From Cupriavidus oxalaticus (GTDB lineage Bacteria; Pseudomonadota; Gammaproteobacteria; Burkholderiales; Burkholderiaceae), in contig NZ_CP069812.1 of NCBI RefSeq assembly GCF_016894385.1, forward strand, positions 1,178,001 to 1,242,000: 64,000 bases of DNA, in the 5' to 3' direction. Under the pieces are notes generated by a model. It worked only from the letters and a program-made list of their open reading frames with translations. It was not told where the DNA came from and made no database searches. Below are positions 38,240 to 48,796 of the stretch, in pieces. Position 1 is the first letter of the stretch, and each line of letters starts with the position of its first letter. Made by a program: the position numbers and the translations under genes.

Positions 38240-38683
38240 ATGAAAGTCAGCGACATCCTGCAGATCAAGGGCAATACGCTCTACACCGTGACGCCTGACA
38301 CCTCCTTGCTGGTCGCCGTCAACACCATGGCCGAGCGCGACATCGGCTCGCTGGTGGTGATGGAATACGGCGACCTGGTCGGCATGCTGACCTTCCGCGA
38401 GATCATCGAGACCCTGGCCCGCAACGGCGGCACCCTTGGCACCACCAGCATCCGCAAGGTGATGGACGATGCCCCGTTGACCTGCACCATGGAAACCGAT
38501 GTCAACGAAGTTCGCCGGATGATGCTTGAGCGTCACACCCGCTATCTGCCGATTCTCGACAACCGCACGCTGATGGGCGTGATTTCCTTCTACGACGTTG
38601 CCAAGGCGGTGGTCGAGGACCAGAGCTTCGAGAACAAGATGCTCAAGGCCTATATCCGCGACTGGCCGGAAGAGCGGGCCTGA
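38240..38683 (+). CDS. Paired CBS-domain protein
   Basis: This 147-residue protein starts at MKVSDILQIKGN, with GGAG before the ATG. Two CBS motifs (about 10-60 and 75-130; RDIGSLVVMEYGDLVGMLTFREI and RHTRYLPILDNRTLMGVISFYDV) form a Bateman module that binds adenine nucleotides. No enzymatic domain is attached. It is likely a free-standing energy-sensing regulator. Confidence 0.9.
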   Translation: MKVSDILQIKGNTLYTVTPDTSLLVAVNTMAERDIGSLVVMEYGDLVGMLTFREIIETLARNGGTLGTTSIRKVMDDAPLTCTMETDVNEVRRMMLERHTRYLPILDNRTLMGVISFYDVAKAVVEDQSFENKMLKAYIRDWPEERA

Positions 38684-38735
38684 ACCGAAGTCGTCCCCCC
38701 ACAGCCTGAGCCAGTTTCGCAGGCACACAAAATAC

Positions 38736-38821
38736 CGCTGTCATCCCCGCGCAGGCGGGGATCCAGTGTCTTTCAGGTGTTCAAAAGTCACTAGGCTCCC
38801 GCCTGCGCGGGAACGACGGGC
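38736..38821. repeat. Dispersed inverted repeat, copy 3
   Basis: The left arm (38736-38772, CGCTGTCATCCCCGCGCAGG then CGGGGATCCAG) and right arm (38786-38821, CTAGGCTCCCGCCTGCGCGG then GAACGACG) pair with each other. Both match the inner arms of the copies at 19.7 and 34.3 kb. It lies between the CBS gene and the LplT-PlsC gene. Confidence 0.8.
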
Positions 38822-38937
38822 ATCAGCGGCGCCGCGCGGCCGCGTGGCGGTGGCATGGTGGCGGCCGGTTTCCGGCTCCGGCAAACTTACCGGCGTTTCC
38901 ATTTCCGCGGCGGCCCCAGCCGGCCGACCGGCCATCC

Positions 38938-40836
38938 ATGAGCCAACATAGCCAGTTCCGACTGCTCGGCGTGCGCCGCTTCGCCCCCTTTTTCTGGACC
39001 CAGTTCCTGGGGGCGATGAACGACAACGTCTTCAAGGTCGCCTTCACCTCGCTGGTGACCTACCACACGGCGCTGTTCGAGGGCGTGGACGCGCGCAGCG
39101 CCGCCTTCCTGATCTCGGCCATCTTTATCGCGCCGTTCGTGCTGTTCTCCGCCACCAGCGGCCAGATCGCCGACAAGATCGAGAAGTCGCGCCTGATCCG
39201 GCTGGTGAAGTCGCTGGAAATTGCCATCATGGGGCTGGGCCTGGCCGGCTTTGCCTGGCACAGCGCGCCGCTGCTCTACGCCGGCACGTTCCTGATGGGG
39301 CTGCATTCGACGCTGTTCGGGCCGGTCAAGTTTGCCTACCTGCCGCAGCACCTGGATGAAAGCGAGCTGGTAGGCGGCAACGGGCTGGTCGAGATGGGCA
39401 CCTTCGTCGCGATCCTGATCGGCACGCTGGTCGGCGGCGAACTGGCCGGCCTGCAGCAGGGCGGCGCGGTGGTGGGGCCGCTGTATGTCGGTGCCGTGTG
39501 CGTGGCGATCGCGGTGGCCGGGCGCGTGGTGTCGGGCGGCATCCCGGTGACGCCCGCGCCGCAGCCCGAGCTGCGCATCAACTGGAACCCGTTCTCCGAG
39601 ACCTGGCGCAACCTGGTGCTGGCGCACGGCAATCGCACGGTATTCCTGAGCCTGCTCGGGATTTCGTGGCTTTGGTTCCTCGGCGCGACCTTCCTGACCT
39701 CGTTCTTCAGCTATGCCAAGGACGTGCTGGGCGGCGACCAGAACGTGGTCACGCTGCTGCTGGCCGTGTTTTCGCTGGGGATCGGCACCGGCTCGCTGCT
39801 GTGCGAGCGGCTGTCCGGGCGCCATGTCGAGATCGGGCTGGTGCCGTTCGGCTCGATCGGCATGACGGTGTTCGCCATCGACCTGTACTTTGCCAGCCAC
39901 GGGCAGCCGCCGGCCGCACTCGCCGGCATCGGCGCCTTCCTGGCCGAGGCGCGCCACTGGCGCGTGCTGGCCGACCTGTTCCTGCTGGCGATGTTCGGCG
40001 GCTTCTACAGCGTGCCGCTGTACGCGCTGATCCAGAGCCGCAGCGCGCCCACGCACCGCGCGCGCATCATCGCCGCCAACAATATCCTGAACAGCTTCTT
40101 CATGATCGCGGCATCGCTGCTGGGCGTGGCGATGGCGCTGGCGGGCTACAGCATCCCGCAGCTTTACCTGGTGGTGGGGCTGCTCAATGCGGTGGTGGCG
40201 GTCTATATCTATTCGCTGGTGCCGGAATTCCTGCTGCGCTTCATTGCCTGGATCCTGGTGCACACCCTGTACCGCCTGCGCCGCGTCAATGCCGAGCGTA
40301 TCCCCGCCGACGGCCCGGCGGTGCTGGTCTGCAACCATGTCAGCTTCGCCGACGCGGTGGTGCTGATGGCATGCAGCCCGCGCCCGGTGCGCTTCGTGAT
40401 GGACTACCGCATCTTCAACGTGCCGCTGCTGTCGTGGTTCTTCCGCCAGGCCCGCGCGATCCCGATCGCGCCCGCGCACGAACACCCGGAGATGCTCAGG
40501 CGCGCCTATGACAGCGTGGCGCAGGCGCTGGAGGAGGGCGACCTGGTCTGCATCTTCCCCGAGGGCAAGATCACTGCCACCGGCGAGATCAACCCGTTCC
40601 GGCAGGGCGTGCAGCAGATCATCCGCCGCACGCCGGTGCCGGTGGTGCCGATGGCGCTGCGCGGGCTGTGGGGCAGCTTCTTCTCGCGCAAGGACGCGCC
40701 GGCGATGTCGCGGCCGTTCCGCCGCGGCATCCTGAACCGGCTGGAACTGGTGGTGGGCGAGCCGGTGCCGCCGGAGGCGGCCACGCCCGAAGGGCTGCAG
40801 CAGATGGTGCAGGCCCTGCGCGGCGACTGGCGCTGA
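38938..40836 (+). CDS. LplT-like MFS transporter fused to PlsC-type acyltransferase
   Basis: This 632-residue membrane protein has two parts. Residues 1-420 form an MFS domain of about 12 helices like lysophospholipid transporter LplT (FAPFFWTQFLGAMNDNVFKVA). Residues 440-620 form an acyltransferase with the HX4D motif in NHVSFAD and FPEGKIT. In enterobacteria, Aas has PlsC plus an acyl-ACP synthetase (AMP-binding) domain, and LplT is separate; here the AMP-binding domain is absent. The protein probably flips and re-acylates lysophospholipids at the inner membrane. Confidence 0.85.
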   Translation: MSQHSQFRLLGVRRFAPFFWTQFLGAMNDNVFKVAFTSLVTYHTALFEGVDARSAAFLISAIFIAPFVLFSATSGQIADKIEKSRLIRLVKSLEIAIMGLGLAGFAWHSAPLLYAGTFLMGLHSTLFGPVKFAYLPQHLDESELVGGNGLVEMGTFVAILIGTLVGGELAGLQQGGAVVGPLYVGAVCVAIAVAGRVVSGGIPVTPAPQPELRINWNPFSETWRNLVLAHGNRTVFLSLLGISWLWFLGATFLTSFFSYAKDVLGGDQNVVTLLLAVFSLGIGTGSLLCERLSGRHVEIGLVPFGSIGMTVFAIDLYFASHGQPPAALAGIGAFLAEARHWRVLADLFLLAMFGGFYSVPLYALIQSRSAPTHRARIIAANNILNSFFMIAASLLGVAMALAGYSIPQLYLVVGLLNAVVAVYIYSLVPEFLLRFIAWILVHTLYRLRRVNAERIPADGPAVLVCNHVSFADAVVLMACSPRPVRFVMDYRIFNVPLLSWFFRQARAIPIAPAHEHPEMLRRAYDSVAQALEEGDLVCIFPEGKITATGEINPFRQGVQQIIRRTPVPVVPMALRGLWGSFFSRKDAPAMSRPFRRGILNRLELVVGEPVPPEAATPEGLQQMVQALRGDWR

Positions 40837-40881
40837 ACCCATGCTCTCCTGCGCGGAGCCAGACCTGGACACGAATCCACG

Positions 40882-41580
40882 ATGATCACGCTCTATACCT
40901 TTGGCCCGGCCTTTGGACTGCCTGACGCCAGCCCATTCGTCACCAAGGCCGAGATGCTGCTCAAGCTCGCCGGCCTGCCATACCACGCGCGCCCCGGCAG
41001 CCTGCGGCGCGCGCCCAAGGGCAAGCTGCCGTATCTCGACGACATGGGGCGGATCGTGGCGGATTCGACCATGATCCGCTGGCATATCGAGAAGACCTAC
41101 CACATCGACTTCGACGCCGGCCTGAGCCCGGCCGAGCGCGGCATCGCCTGGGCGGCGGAGAAGCTGATGGAAGACCACCTGTACTGGGCGGTGGCGCGGG
41201 TGCGCTGGCTCGACCAGGCCAATTTCGAGCGCGGCCCGGCGCAGTTCTTCCGCGGCGTGCCGGCGCCGGTGCGCGGCCTGGCCGAGCGGCTGGTGCGCTA
41301 CAAGGTCAAAAAGACGCTGTGGGGGCAGGGGCTGGGCCGGCACAGCGAGGAAGAACTGGTCGCGCTGGCCAGCAAGGGCGTGACCTCGATCGCCGATATC
41401 CTGGGCGACAAGCGCTACCTGATGGGCGACAAGCCATGCGGCGCCGACGCCACGCTGTTTGCCTTTGCCGGCAGCCTGCTGTGCCCCACGTTCGACACGC
41501 CGATCCGCACCGCGGCGGAGGGGCATGCCAACCTGGTCGCCTATATGGACCGGATGCGGGCGGAGTTCTACCCCGCCTGA
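40882..41580 (+). CDS. Glutathione S-transferase-like protein
   Basis: This 232-residue protein has an N-terminal thioredoxin-like domain ([39 protein letters not shown]) and a C-terminal helical domain ([19 protein letters not shown]). The pattern is closest to the metaxin/FAXC-like GST group. Catalysis with glutathione is not assured. Confidence 0.85.
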   Translation: MITLYTFGPAFGLPDASPFVTKAEMLLKLAGLPYHARPGSLRRAPKGKLPYLDDMGRIVADSTMIRWHIEKTYHIDFDAGLSPAERGIAWAAEKLMEDHLYWAVARVRWLDQANFERGPAQFFRGVPAPVRGLAERLVRYKVKKTLWGQGLGRHSEEELVALASKGVTSIADILGDKRYLMGDKPCGADATLFAFAGSLLCPTFDTPIRTAAEGHANLVAYMDRMRAEFYPA

Positions 41581-41662
41581 GCCCGCCGGCCCGCCGGCCC
41601 GCCCGCGGGCGGGCAATGGCCTTACAATGGAGGCCGTCCCCAATTCCTGTGCGGTTTCCATC

Positions 41663-42772
41663 ATGTCCGGCAACACCCTTGGCCTGCTCTTCACTGTCAC
41701 CACCTTCGGCGAATCGCACGGCCCGGCCATCGGCGCGGTGGTGGACGGCTGCCCGCCGGGCATGGCGCTGAGCGAGGCCGATATCCAGGGCGACCTGGAC
41801 CGCCGCAAGCCCGGCACCTCGCGCCACGTCACCCAGCGCAAGGAACCCGACCAGGTCGAGATCCTGTCCGGCGTGTTCGAGGGCAAGACCACCGGCACGC
41901 CGATCTGCCTGCTGATCCGCAATACCGACCAGCGCAGCAAGGACTACGGCAATATCGTCGAGACTTTCCGCCCGGGCCATGCCGACTACACCTACTGGCA
42001 GAAGTACGGCATCCGCGACTATCGCGGCGGCGGCCGCTCGTCGGCGCGCCTGACCGCGCCGGTGGTGGCCGCGGCGGCGGTGGCCAAGAAGTGGCTGCGC
42101 GAGCAGTATGGCACCGAGATCCGGGGCTACATGTCGCAGCTGGGCGAGATCGCGGTGCCGTTCGCCGACTGGTCGCATGTGCCCGAGAACCCGTTCTTCG
42201 CGCCCAACGCCGATATCGTTCCCGAACTGGAAACCTATATGGACGCGCTGCGCCGCGACGGGGATTCGGTCGGCGCGCGCATCGAGGTGGTGGCCAGCAA
42301 TGTCCCGGTCGGGCTGGGCGAGCCGCTGTTCGACCGCCTCGATGCCGACATCGCGCACGCGATGATGGGCATCAATGCGGTCAAGGGCGTGGAGATCGGC
42401 GCCGGCTTCGACAGCGTGTCGCAGCGCGGCAGCGTGCATGGCGACGAACTGACCGCCGAGGGCTTCCGCACCAACAATGCGGGCGGCGTGCTGGGTGGCA
42501 TCTCCACCGGACAGGACGTCACCGTGTCGCTGGCGATCAAGCCGACATCCTCGATCCGCACCCCGCGCGAGTCGATCGACAAGGCCGGCAACGCCGCCAC
42601 GGTCGAGACCTTCGGCCGTCACGACCCGTGCGTCGGCATCCGCGCCACGCCGATCGCCGAGGCCATGCTGGCGCTGGTGCTGATGGACCACGCGCTGCGC
42701 CACCGCGCGCAGTGTGGCGACGTCAGGACCGACACGCCGCAGATTCCGGCGCAGGCCGGCCAGACGCACTGA
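41663..42772 (+). CDS. aroC: Chorismate synthase
   Basis: This 369-residue enzyme starts at [20 protein letters not shown], the standard N-terminus. Further hallmarks are [21 protein letters not shown] and [19 protein letters not shown], plus [13 protein letters not shown]. It converts 5-enolpyruvylshikimate-3-phosphate to chorismate with reduced FMN. An MFS gene follows 1 base after its stop. Confidence 0.97.
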   Translation: MSGNTLGLLFTVTTFGESHGPAIGAVVDGCPPGMALSEADIQGDLDRRKPGTSRHVTQRKEPDQVEILSGVFEGKTTGTPICLLIRNTDQRSKDYGNIVETFRPGHADYTYWQKYGIRDYRGGGRSSARLTAPVVAAAAVAKKWLREQYGTEIRGYMSQLGEIAVPFADWSHVPENPFFAPNADIVPELETYMDALRRDGDSVGARIEVVASNVPVGLGEPLFDRLDADIAHAMMGINAVKGVEIGAGFDSVSQRGSVHGDELTAEGFRTNNAGGVLGGISTGQDVTVSLAIKPTSSIRTPRESIDKAGNAATVETFGRHDPCVGIRATPIAEAMLALVLMDHALRHRAQCGDVRTDTPQIPAQAGQTH

Positions 42773-42773
42773 G

Positions 42774-44057
42774 TTGACCACGCCGCCTGGGGCTGGCGGT
42801 GCCACCGGCACCGCTCGCCCGGACTACGCCCGCTTCGGGCTTTTCTATCTTGGCTACTACGGCTACGTCGGCGTCATCTCGCCGTATGTGAGCCTGTATT
42901 TCGCCGATCGCGGTTTCAATCCGGTGCAGATCGGCGTGCTGATGGCCAGCTTCCAGGTCAGCCGCATCGTCGGGCCCTACCTGTGGGGCTGGCTGTCCGA
43001 CGTGATGCACACGCGCGTGCGCATCCTGCGCGTGAGCGCGTTCACCTCGCTGCTGGCGTTCCTGATGCTGCCCGGCGTGGGCAGCTACGGCGGCATGATG
43101 GCGATGATGCTGACGCTGAGCCTGCTCACCAGCGCGATGTCGCCGCTGGGCGATGCCCTTACCATCTCCACGCTGCGCCGCCATGGCGCCTTCGACCATC
43201 GTTATGGCCGCATCCGCATGTTCGGCTCGGTCGGCTTTATTGGCGCGGTACTGGCCGGCGGCGCGCTGTTCGAGGCGGTCGGCATGCGCGCGTTCCCGTG
43301 GGTGTCTAGCGCCTTGCTGGCGATCCTGGCCGGCGTGGTGATGACGATGCGCGATGCCGCCGACGAAGGCCCGCGCGTGCCCGCGCCGCCGGCCTTGCCG
43401 CTGCTGCGCCGGCCCGACGTGGCGTGGTTCCTGGCCTCGGCCTTCCTGATGATGTTCGCGCACGCCGCGCTCTACGTGTTCTATTCGCTGTGGCTGGAGA
43501 AGCTTGGCTACAGCAAGTTCGCCATCGGCGTGATGTGGACCATCGGCGTGGTCGCCGAAATCGTCTTCTTCTACTACCAGGGCCTGTTGTTCGCGCGTTT
43601 CGCGCTGCGCACCATCCTGGCTGGCACTTTCGTGCTGGCGGCGGTGCGCTTCGGCCTGACCGGCTACTTCGCGCAGCTTGCCTGGCTGATGGCGCTGGTG
43701 CAGGTATTGCACGCGGCCACCTTCGCCGCGCACCACAGCGCCAGCCTGAAGCGGCTGCAGGCATGGTTCGCGGGCCCGCTGCAGGGGCGCGGGCAGGCGC
43801 TGTACACGGGCATTTCCTACGGCGTCGGCGGCACGCTCGGCGGGCTGGCGATGGGCTGGACCTGGAATGCGCTGGCGCCAGAACACACCTTCGGGCTGGC
43901 CGCCTTGGCCGCGGCGGCCGGTGCCTTCTGCGCGGCGATGAGCTTCCGCGCGGAAGGTGCGGCAGGCGGCGATGCGCTTCAGGCCAGCGCCGCGCAGACG
44001 CGCTCGGCGATCGCCAGCGACGAGGTCAGCCCCGGCGACTCGATGCCGAACAGGTGA
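42774..44057 (+). CDS. MFS transporter (HcaT-like), C-terminus overlapping lhgO
   Basis: The chain has about 425-430 residues if translated from TTG 42774, one base past the aroC stop. No in-frame ATG precedes the first helix ([27 protein letters not shown]). The sequence resembles the phenylpropionate/nucleoside-type MFS group with 12 helices. The last 26 residues (79 bp) run antisense through the end of lhgO, so the true stop is unusual. The start is uncertain. Confidence 0.8.
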   Translation: MTTPPGAGGATGTARPDYARFGLFYLGYYGYVGVISPYVSLYFADRGFNPVQIGVLMASFQVSRIVGPYLWGWLSDVMHTRVRILRVSAFTSLLAFLMLPGVGSYGGMMAMMLTLSLLTSAMSPLGDALTISTLRRHGAFDHRYGRIRMFGSVGFIGAVLAGGALFEAVGMRAFPWVSSALLAILAGVVMTMRDAADEGPRVPAPPALPLLRRPDVAWFLASAFLMMFAHAALYVFYSLWLEKLGYSKFAIGVMWTIGVVAEIVFFYYQGLLFARFALRTILAGTFVLAAVRFGLTGYFAQLAWLMALVQVLHAATFAAHHSASLKRLQAWFAGPLQGRGQALYTGISYGVGGTLGGLAMGWTWNALAPEHTFGLAALAAAAGAFCAAMSFRAEGAAGGDALQASAAQTRSAIASDEVSPGDSMPNR

Positions 44058-45085
44058 ACCAGCCCCGGCACGCCGTGCACGGCGGGGCCGTCGATGCGGA
44101 AGTCCGCCGCCGCTTCGTGCGGGCCGCTGATCTTGGGGCGGATGCCGGCATAGCCCGGCTGCAGCGAGTTATCGGCCAGTCCCGGCCAGTAGCGCCGCAC
44201 TTCGTCATAGAAGCTGTCGGCATCGGACGGGTCGACGCTGTACTCGATGTCGTCGATCCAGCGCACATTGGGACCGAAGCGTGCCTGGCCACCCAGGTCC
44301 AGCGTCAGGTGCACGCCCAGGCCGGCGGCCTCGGGCACCGGATAGATCAGCCGTGAGAATGGCGCGCGCCCGGCCAGCGTGAAATAGCAGCCCTTGGCGT
44401 AGAACTGCGGCGGGATATGTGCTTCGGGCATGCCATCGAGGCGGCGCGCCAGCTCCGGCGCGGTCAGGCCGGCCGAGTTCACCACCGTGCGCGCCAGCAG
44501 CGTGGTGGCGCTGCCATCCTCGCTGCCCACTTCCAGCCGAATCCCGTCCGCGGTGATCGCGCCGCCCAGCACCGGCGACTGCACCGCCAGCATCGCACCC
44601 GCATTCTCGGCGTCGCCCAGCAGCGCGGTCATCAGGCCGTGGCTGTCGACGATGCCGGTGGAGGGCGACAGCAGCGCGGCATGGCATTGCAGCTGCGGCT
44701 CCAGCGCCTGCGCTTCGTCGCGCGAGAGCAGCCGCAGGTCGTCGACACCGTTGGCCGCGGCCTTGGCACGGATGCCGTCGAGCGTGGCCACCTGCGCCGC
44801 GCTGGTGGCGACGATCAGCTTGCCGCAGCGCTGATGCGCGACGTGGTGCGTGGCGCAGTACTCGTACAGCATGGCCTTGCCGCGCACGCACAGCTCGGCC
44901 TTCAGCGAGCCGGCGGGGTAGTAGATGCCGGCGTGGATGACTTCGCTGTTGCGCGCGCTGGTGATGGTGCCGAAGGCGTTCTCGGCCTCCAGGATGATCA
45001 CCTCACGGCCCTGCAGGGCCAGGGCGCGCGCGGCTGCCAGTCCTACGACACCCGCGCCGATGACGACGCAATCCACCTTTTCCAT
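43979..45085 (-). CDS. lhgO: L-2-hydroxyglutarate dehydrogenase/oxidase family
   Basis: This 368-residue FAD enzyme starts at [22 protein letters not shown], with AAGGAAACGAG upstream. Motifs are the dinucleotide fold [24 protein letters not shown] and GCYFTLAGR, which match LhgO. It oxidises L-2-hydroxyglutarate to 2-oxoglutarate at the membrane. It is 64 bp downstream of the GntR gene and in its operon. Its last 79 bp overlap the tail of the convergent MFS gene. Confidence 0.88.
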   Translation of the reverse strand: MEKVDCVVIGAGVVGLAAARALALQGREVIILEAENAFGTITSARNSEVIHAGIYYPAGSLKAELCVRGKAMLYEYCATHHVAHQRCGKLIVATSAAQVATLDGIRAKAAANGVDDLRLLSRDEAQALEPQLQCHAALLSPSTGIVDSHGLMTALLGDAENAGAMLAVQSPVLGGAITADGIRLEVGSEDGSATTLLARTVVNSAGLTAPELARRLDGMPEAHIPPQFYAKGCYFTLAGRAPFSRLIYPVPEAAGLGVHLTLDLGGQARFGPNVRWIDDIEYSVDPSDADSFYDEVRRYWPGLADNSLQPGYAGIRPKISGPHEAAADFRIDGPAVHGVPGLVHLFGIESPGLTSSLAIAERVCAALA

Positions 45086-45149
45086 GCTCGTTTCCTTGTT
45101 GCTGTGGTTTGTTGCAGTGCTGGTTATTGTGAGTACTGTGGGGCGGGAT

Positions 45150-45860
45150 TCAGCCCGCCAGGCCCAGCCGCGCGGCCGCCGCGGACAGGTGCCGTTGCGC
45201 GGCCTCGCGCGCCGCCGGGGCATTGCCGGCGGCGATGGCGTCGGCCAGCGCCGTGTGCTCGGTGTCGGCGGCGCGCGGGGCGCCGGTGGCGGCGCCGAGC
45301 CGCGCGGTGTTCTCCCACGCGCGCTGGCGTGCCGCCAGCATCTGCTGGCTGACGAAATCGGTCAGGCCGGTGAAGCAGGGGTTGTGCGCGGCCTCGGCGA
45401 TGGCGTGGTGGAACGCCATGTCGGCCGCGGCCGCGCTGGCCATGTCGCCATGGCCGTCGGCCTGCGCCTGCATGGCCGCGAGCGCGGCGCGGATCGCGTC
45501 GACATCGGCCGCGGTGCGGCGCTCGGCCGCCATCTCCGCGCAGGCGGTTTCGACCACGCGGCGCAGCTCGAACAGCTGCGCCAGCGTGGGTCCGCCATCC
45601 GGCGCGCTCGCCACGCGCCAGGCCTGGCCGCCCGGGGTTTCCGAAACAAAGGCGCCGGAACCCTTGCGCGTGACCAGCACGCCATCGGCCTTGAGCTGGG
45701 CGATGGCTTCGCGCACGATCGGCCGGCTCACGCCGAAGGTGTCGGCCAGGCTGGCTTCGGCGGGCAGGCGTCCGCCCGCGGCGTAGCGGCCGGCTAGGAT
45801 GTCGTCGTGCAAGGACTGGGCGATGCGGCTGGCCAGCGAGGCCGGGCGGTGCAGGGTCAT
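45150..45860 (-). CDS. GntR/FCD-family regulator of the lhgO operon
   Basis: This 236-residue regulator has an N-terminal winged helix ([40 protein letters not shown]) and an FCD domain ([17 protein letters not shown] and the late histidine in [13 protein letters not shown]). It lies upstream of lhgO on the same strand. The palindrome 17 bp before its start is the likely operator. Analogous regulators of L-2-hydroxyglutarate genes respond to the substrate (inference). Confidence 0.88.
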   Translation of the reverse strand: MTLHRPASLASRIAQSLHDDILAGRYAAGGRLPAEASLADTFGVSRPIVREAIAQLKADGVLVTRKGSGAFVSETPGGQAWRVASAPDGGPTLAQLFELRRVVETACAEMAAERRTAADVDAIRAALAAMQAQADGHGDMASAAAADMAFHHAIAEAAHNPCFTGLTDFVSQQMLAARQRAWENTARLGAATGAPRAADTEHTALADAIAAGNAPAAREAAQRHLSAAAARLGLAG

Positions 45861-45876
45861 AGGGTAGATATGTCAG

Positions 45877-45889
45877 GCTGTCAGACAGC
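45877..45889. promoter_or_regulatory. Candidate GntR operator for gntR-lhgO
   Basis: GCTGTCAGACAGC is a perfect 13-bp inverted repeat with a GT-CAG-AC core. It is 17-29 bp upstream of the gntR start. A half-site TGTCAG lies at 45871-45876. Such GT-N3-AC cores are typical of FCD-GntR sites. Confidence 0.6.
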
Positions 45890-46102
45890 TTTGGGCGATT
45901 GTGGTACCGAAGTTGTCGCGCGTCAAGCTTTCCGCAAAGGGGCGGTGCTACACATGGCGGCCTAGACCCATCGTATTCGCTTAACTTCTGCGGCCGGCGG
46001 CCGATAGAACCCTGATAGGTGGCGGATACTGCCCGGCAGCTCCGCCGTGGGTTTGCCATGCCCCACGCGCGGCCACAAACGCGGGGCCCTCTGCAAACAG
46101 CC

Positions 46103-47026
46103 ATGATCCAGCTCACTCCCAACGATCTTCCGGTCGGACACCCGCTGCCCTGGTCGCTGCTCGACGGCGACGGCAACCTGGTGCTCGGCAGCGGCAGCGT
46201 CATCCCCGATGCGCGCGACCTCGCGCTGGTGTTCCGCCACGGCGTGGTCTGCCGCGCCGGCAATAGCGATGACCCCGACGGCACCGACGGCATCGACGAC
46301 AACGGCGATGCCGACGCCGGACCGCGCACGGCCCCCGGGCCGCTCGGCCTGCAGGTCGGCACGCTGCTCCACGTCAAGCATGAAGGCGAGTCCGCACGCG
46401 CCGCCGCCAGCCGCCTGATCGGCTTTATCGAGCAGGGGCTGTTCGTGACCTGGCCGCAGCTGGGCGGGCGCGACCTGCCGCTGCAGGCGGGCGACACCGT
46501 GCTGCTGCGCGGCTTTTCCGGAAAGGCGATCCACAGCTTTACCTCGACCATCACCGCGGTCTGCCGCAGCCCGTTCCGCTACCTGGTGCTGTCGGCGCCG
46601 ACCAACCTGCACGCGACCCCGGTGCGCAAGGCGGCGCGCGTGCCGACGCGGCTGGCGGCATACCTGACCGAGCCCGCGGAAGACGACGACGGCGATCATG
46701 GCGTGGCCGTCGCGGTGCGGGCGGGCACGGCGCGGCTGGCGCTGCTGTCCGACCTCAGCACCGGCGGCGCGCTGGTGCAGACCACAGCGCCGTCGCCCGC
46801 GCCGGGCAGCCGCGTGCGGCTGCGCTTCCAGCTGCGGGCCGCCTCATTCGACAGCGAAGTCACGGTCGACGGCTGGGTCCGGGCGGCGCCGGGGGCAGCC
46901 AGCCAGGACGATGCCGATTTCCCGGCCTTCGGCGTTGCCTTCGATGTGCTGGCAGAGCGCGAAATGACGCTGCTGCAGTGCTACATCTACGAGCAGCTGC
47001 TGTCCACCACGCGCCTGCCGCTGTAG
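46103..47026 (+). CDS. PilZ-domain c-di-GMP-binding protein, YcgR-like
   Basis: This 307-residue protein starts at MIQLTPNDLPVGHPLPW. An N-terminal YcgR-type (PilZN) domain (about 1-165) precedes a C-terminal PilZ domain (about 170-305). The c-di-GMP motifs are RKAARVPTR (RxxxR) and DLSTGGALV (D/NxSxxG). Such proteins bind c-di-GMP and brake the flagellar motor or alter other surface behaviour. No flagellar genes are in the window. Confidence 0.85.
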   Translation: MIQLTPNDLPVGHPLPWSLLDGDGNLVLGSGSVIPDARDLALVFRHGVVCRAGNSDDPDGTDGIDDNGDADAGPRTAPGPLGLQVGTLLHVKHEGESARAAASRLIGFIEQGLFVTWPQLGGRDLPLQAGDTVLLRGFSGKAIHSFTSTITAVCRSPFRYLVLSAPTNLHATPVRKAARVPTRLAAYLTEPAEDDDGDHGVAVAVRAGTARLALLSDLSTGGALVQTTAPSPAPGSRVRLRFQLRAASFDSEVTVDGWVRAAPGAASQDDADFPAFGVAFDVLAEREMTLLQCYIYEQLLSTTRLPL

Positions 47027-47046
47027 CTGCCGCGCACGCGGTCAAT

Positions 47047-47077
47047 AAAAAACGGCACCGGGAAGCCGGTGCCGTTT
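47047..47077. terminator. Strong bidirectional terminator
   Basis: ACGGCACCGG (47052-47061) pairs with CCGGTGCCGT (47066-47075) around GAAG. An A-run precedes it and a short T-run follows, so it can end transcription of ycgR on the plus strand and the ETF-ubiquinone oxidoreductase gene on the minus strand. Confidence 0.9.
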
Positions 47078-47107
47078 CATGCGCCAGGCGCTTGCGCGCC
47101 GGGGGCC

Positions 47108-48796
47108 TTACATGCCGACGTAGTTCGGACCGCCGCCGCCTTCCGGCGTGACCCACACGATGTTCTGCGTCGGGTCCTTGATATCGCAGGTCTTGCAGTG
47201 CACGCAGTTCTGCGCGTTGATCTGCAGCCGCTCCTTGCCCGAAGTCTCGTCCTGCACGAACTCGTACACGCCCGCCGGGCAGTAGCGCGACTCGGGGCCG
47301 GCGTACTTGTCCCAGTTGATGTCGACCGGCACGCTGGCATCCTTCAGCGTCAGGTGCGCCGGCTGGTTTTCCTCGTGGTTGGTGTTGCTGATGAACACCG
47401 AGCTGAGGCGGTCGAAGGTCAGCTTGCCGTCCGGCTTCGGGTAGACGATCTTCTCGCACTCGGCCGCCGGTTTCAGGTACACATGGTCCGGCTTGACGCG
47501 GTGGATGGTCCAGGGCGGGTTGCGGATGCCGAGCTTGGGCAGTAGCCATTGCTCGATGCCGGTCATCAGCGTCGCGGTGGTGCGGCCCTTCTTGAACCAC
47601 TGCTTGAAGTTCTTGGCCTGCAGCAGTTCCTTGTACAGCCAGCTCTGCTCGAACGCGGCCGGGTAGGCGGTCAGCTCGTCGTGCTGGCGGCCGCCCTGCA
47701 GCGCGTCATAGGCGGCCTCGGCGGCCAGCATGCCGGTCTTGATCGCGGCGTGGCTGCCCTTGATGCGCGAGGCGTTGAGGTAGCCGGCATCGCAGCCGAC
47801 CAGCGCGCCGCCCGGAAACACGGTCTTGGGCAGCGACAGCAGGCCGCCGGCGGTGATCGCGCGCGCGCCGTACGACAGGCGCTTGCCGCCCTCGAAGAAC
47901 TGGCGGATTTCCGGATGCGTCTTGAAGCGCTGGAATTCCTCGAACGGCGACAGCCACGGGTTGGTGTAGTCCAGGCCGACCACAAAGCCGACGGCGACCT
48001 TGTTGTCTTCCATGTGGTACAGGAACGAGCCGCCATAGGTGGCAGGGTCCAGCGGCCAGCCGGCGGTGTGCACCACCAGGCCGGGCTTGTGCCTGGCCGG
48101 GTCGATCTCCCACAGCTCCTTCAGGCCGATGCCGTAGCTCTGCGGATCCTTGCCGGCATCCAGGCCGAACCTGGCGATCAGTTGCCTGCCCAGGTGGCCG
48201 CGCGAGCCTTCGGCGAAGATGGTGTACTTGGCATGCAGTTCCATGCCGAGCTGGAAGTTGTCGGTGGGCTCGCCTTCCTTGTTGATGCCCATGTTGCCGG
48301 TGGCCACGCCCTTGACCGAGCCGTCCTCGTTGTACAGCACCTCGGCGGCCGGGAAGCCCGGGAAGATCTCGACGCCCAGCGCCTCGGCCTGCTGGCCCAG
48401 CCAGCGCACGAAGTTCGACAGGCTGACGATGTAGTTGCCGTGGTTGTGGAAGCACTCGGGCAGCAGCGCGGGCGGCGTGCCCTTGGAGCCGGATTCGTTC
48501 AGGAACAGGAACTTGTCTTCGGTGACCGGCTGGTTCAGCGGCGCGCCCAGCTCCTGCCAGTTCGGGAACAGCTCGTTGAGGGCGCGCGGATCCATGATGG
48601 CGCCCGACAGGATATGCGCGCCGGGTTCGGAACCCTTTTCCAGCACGCATACGTTGACGTCGCTGCCTTTCTCCTGCGCGAGTTGCTTCAGGCGGATGGC
48701 CGTGGCCAGGCCGGCGGGGCCGCCGCCGACAACGACCACGTCGTATTCCATGGCTTCACGCGGGCCGAACTGCTCCAGGAGCTGTTGCTGATCCAT
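47108..48796 (-). CDS. etfD: Electron-transfer flavoprotein:ubiquinone oxidoreductase
   Basis: This 562-residue membrane-associated flavoprotein starts at MDQQQLLEQFGPREAMEYD. The FAD motif is VVVVGGGPAGLATA (about residues 20-33). A ubiquinone-pocket signature follows. A C-terminal 4Fe-4S domain has its cysteines in SRYCPAGVYEF and NAQNCVHCKTCDIKDP. It passes electrons from acyl-CoA and other dehydrogenases, via ETF, to ubiquinone. The etfAB genes are not in this window. It is divergent from the SDR gene at 49099. Confidence 0.96.
   Translation of the reverse strand: MDQQQLLEQFGPREAMEYDVVVVGGGPAGLATAIRLKQLAQEKGSDVNVCVLEKGSEPGAHILSGAIMDPRALNELFPNWQELGAPLNQPVTEDKFLFLNESGSKGTPPALLPECFHNHGNYIVSLSNFVRWLGQQAEALGVEIFPGFPAAEVLYNEDGSVKGVATGNMGINKEGEPTDNFQLGMELHAKYTIFAEGSRGHLGRQLIARFGLDAGKDPQSYGIGLKELWEIDPARHKPGLVVHTAGWPLDPATYGGSFLYHMEDNKVAVGFVVGLDYTNPWLSPFEEFQRFKTHPEIRQFFEGGKRLSYGARAITAGGLLSLPKTVFPGGALVGCDAGYLNASRIKGSHAAIKTGMLAAEAAYDALQGGRQHDELTAYPAAFEQSWLYKELLQAKNFKQWFKKGRTTATLMTGIEQWLLPKLGIRNPPWTIHRVKPDHVYLKPAAECEKIVYPKPDGKLTFDRLSSVFISNTNHEENQPAHLTLKDASVPVDINWDKYAGPESRYCPAGVYEFVQDETSGKERLQINAQNCVHCKTCDIKDPTQNIVWVTPEGGGGPNYVGM

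Noticed and set aside
37981..38240. SAM or other riboswitch before metY
   Set aside because: No recognisable conserved SAM-II or SAM/SAH core or T-run terminator is present in the 236-bp divergent spacer.
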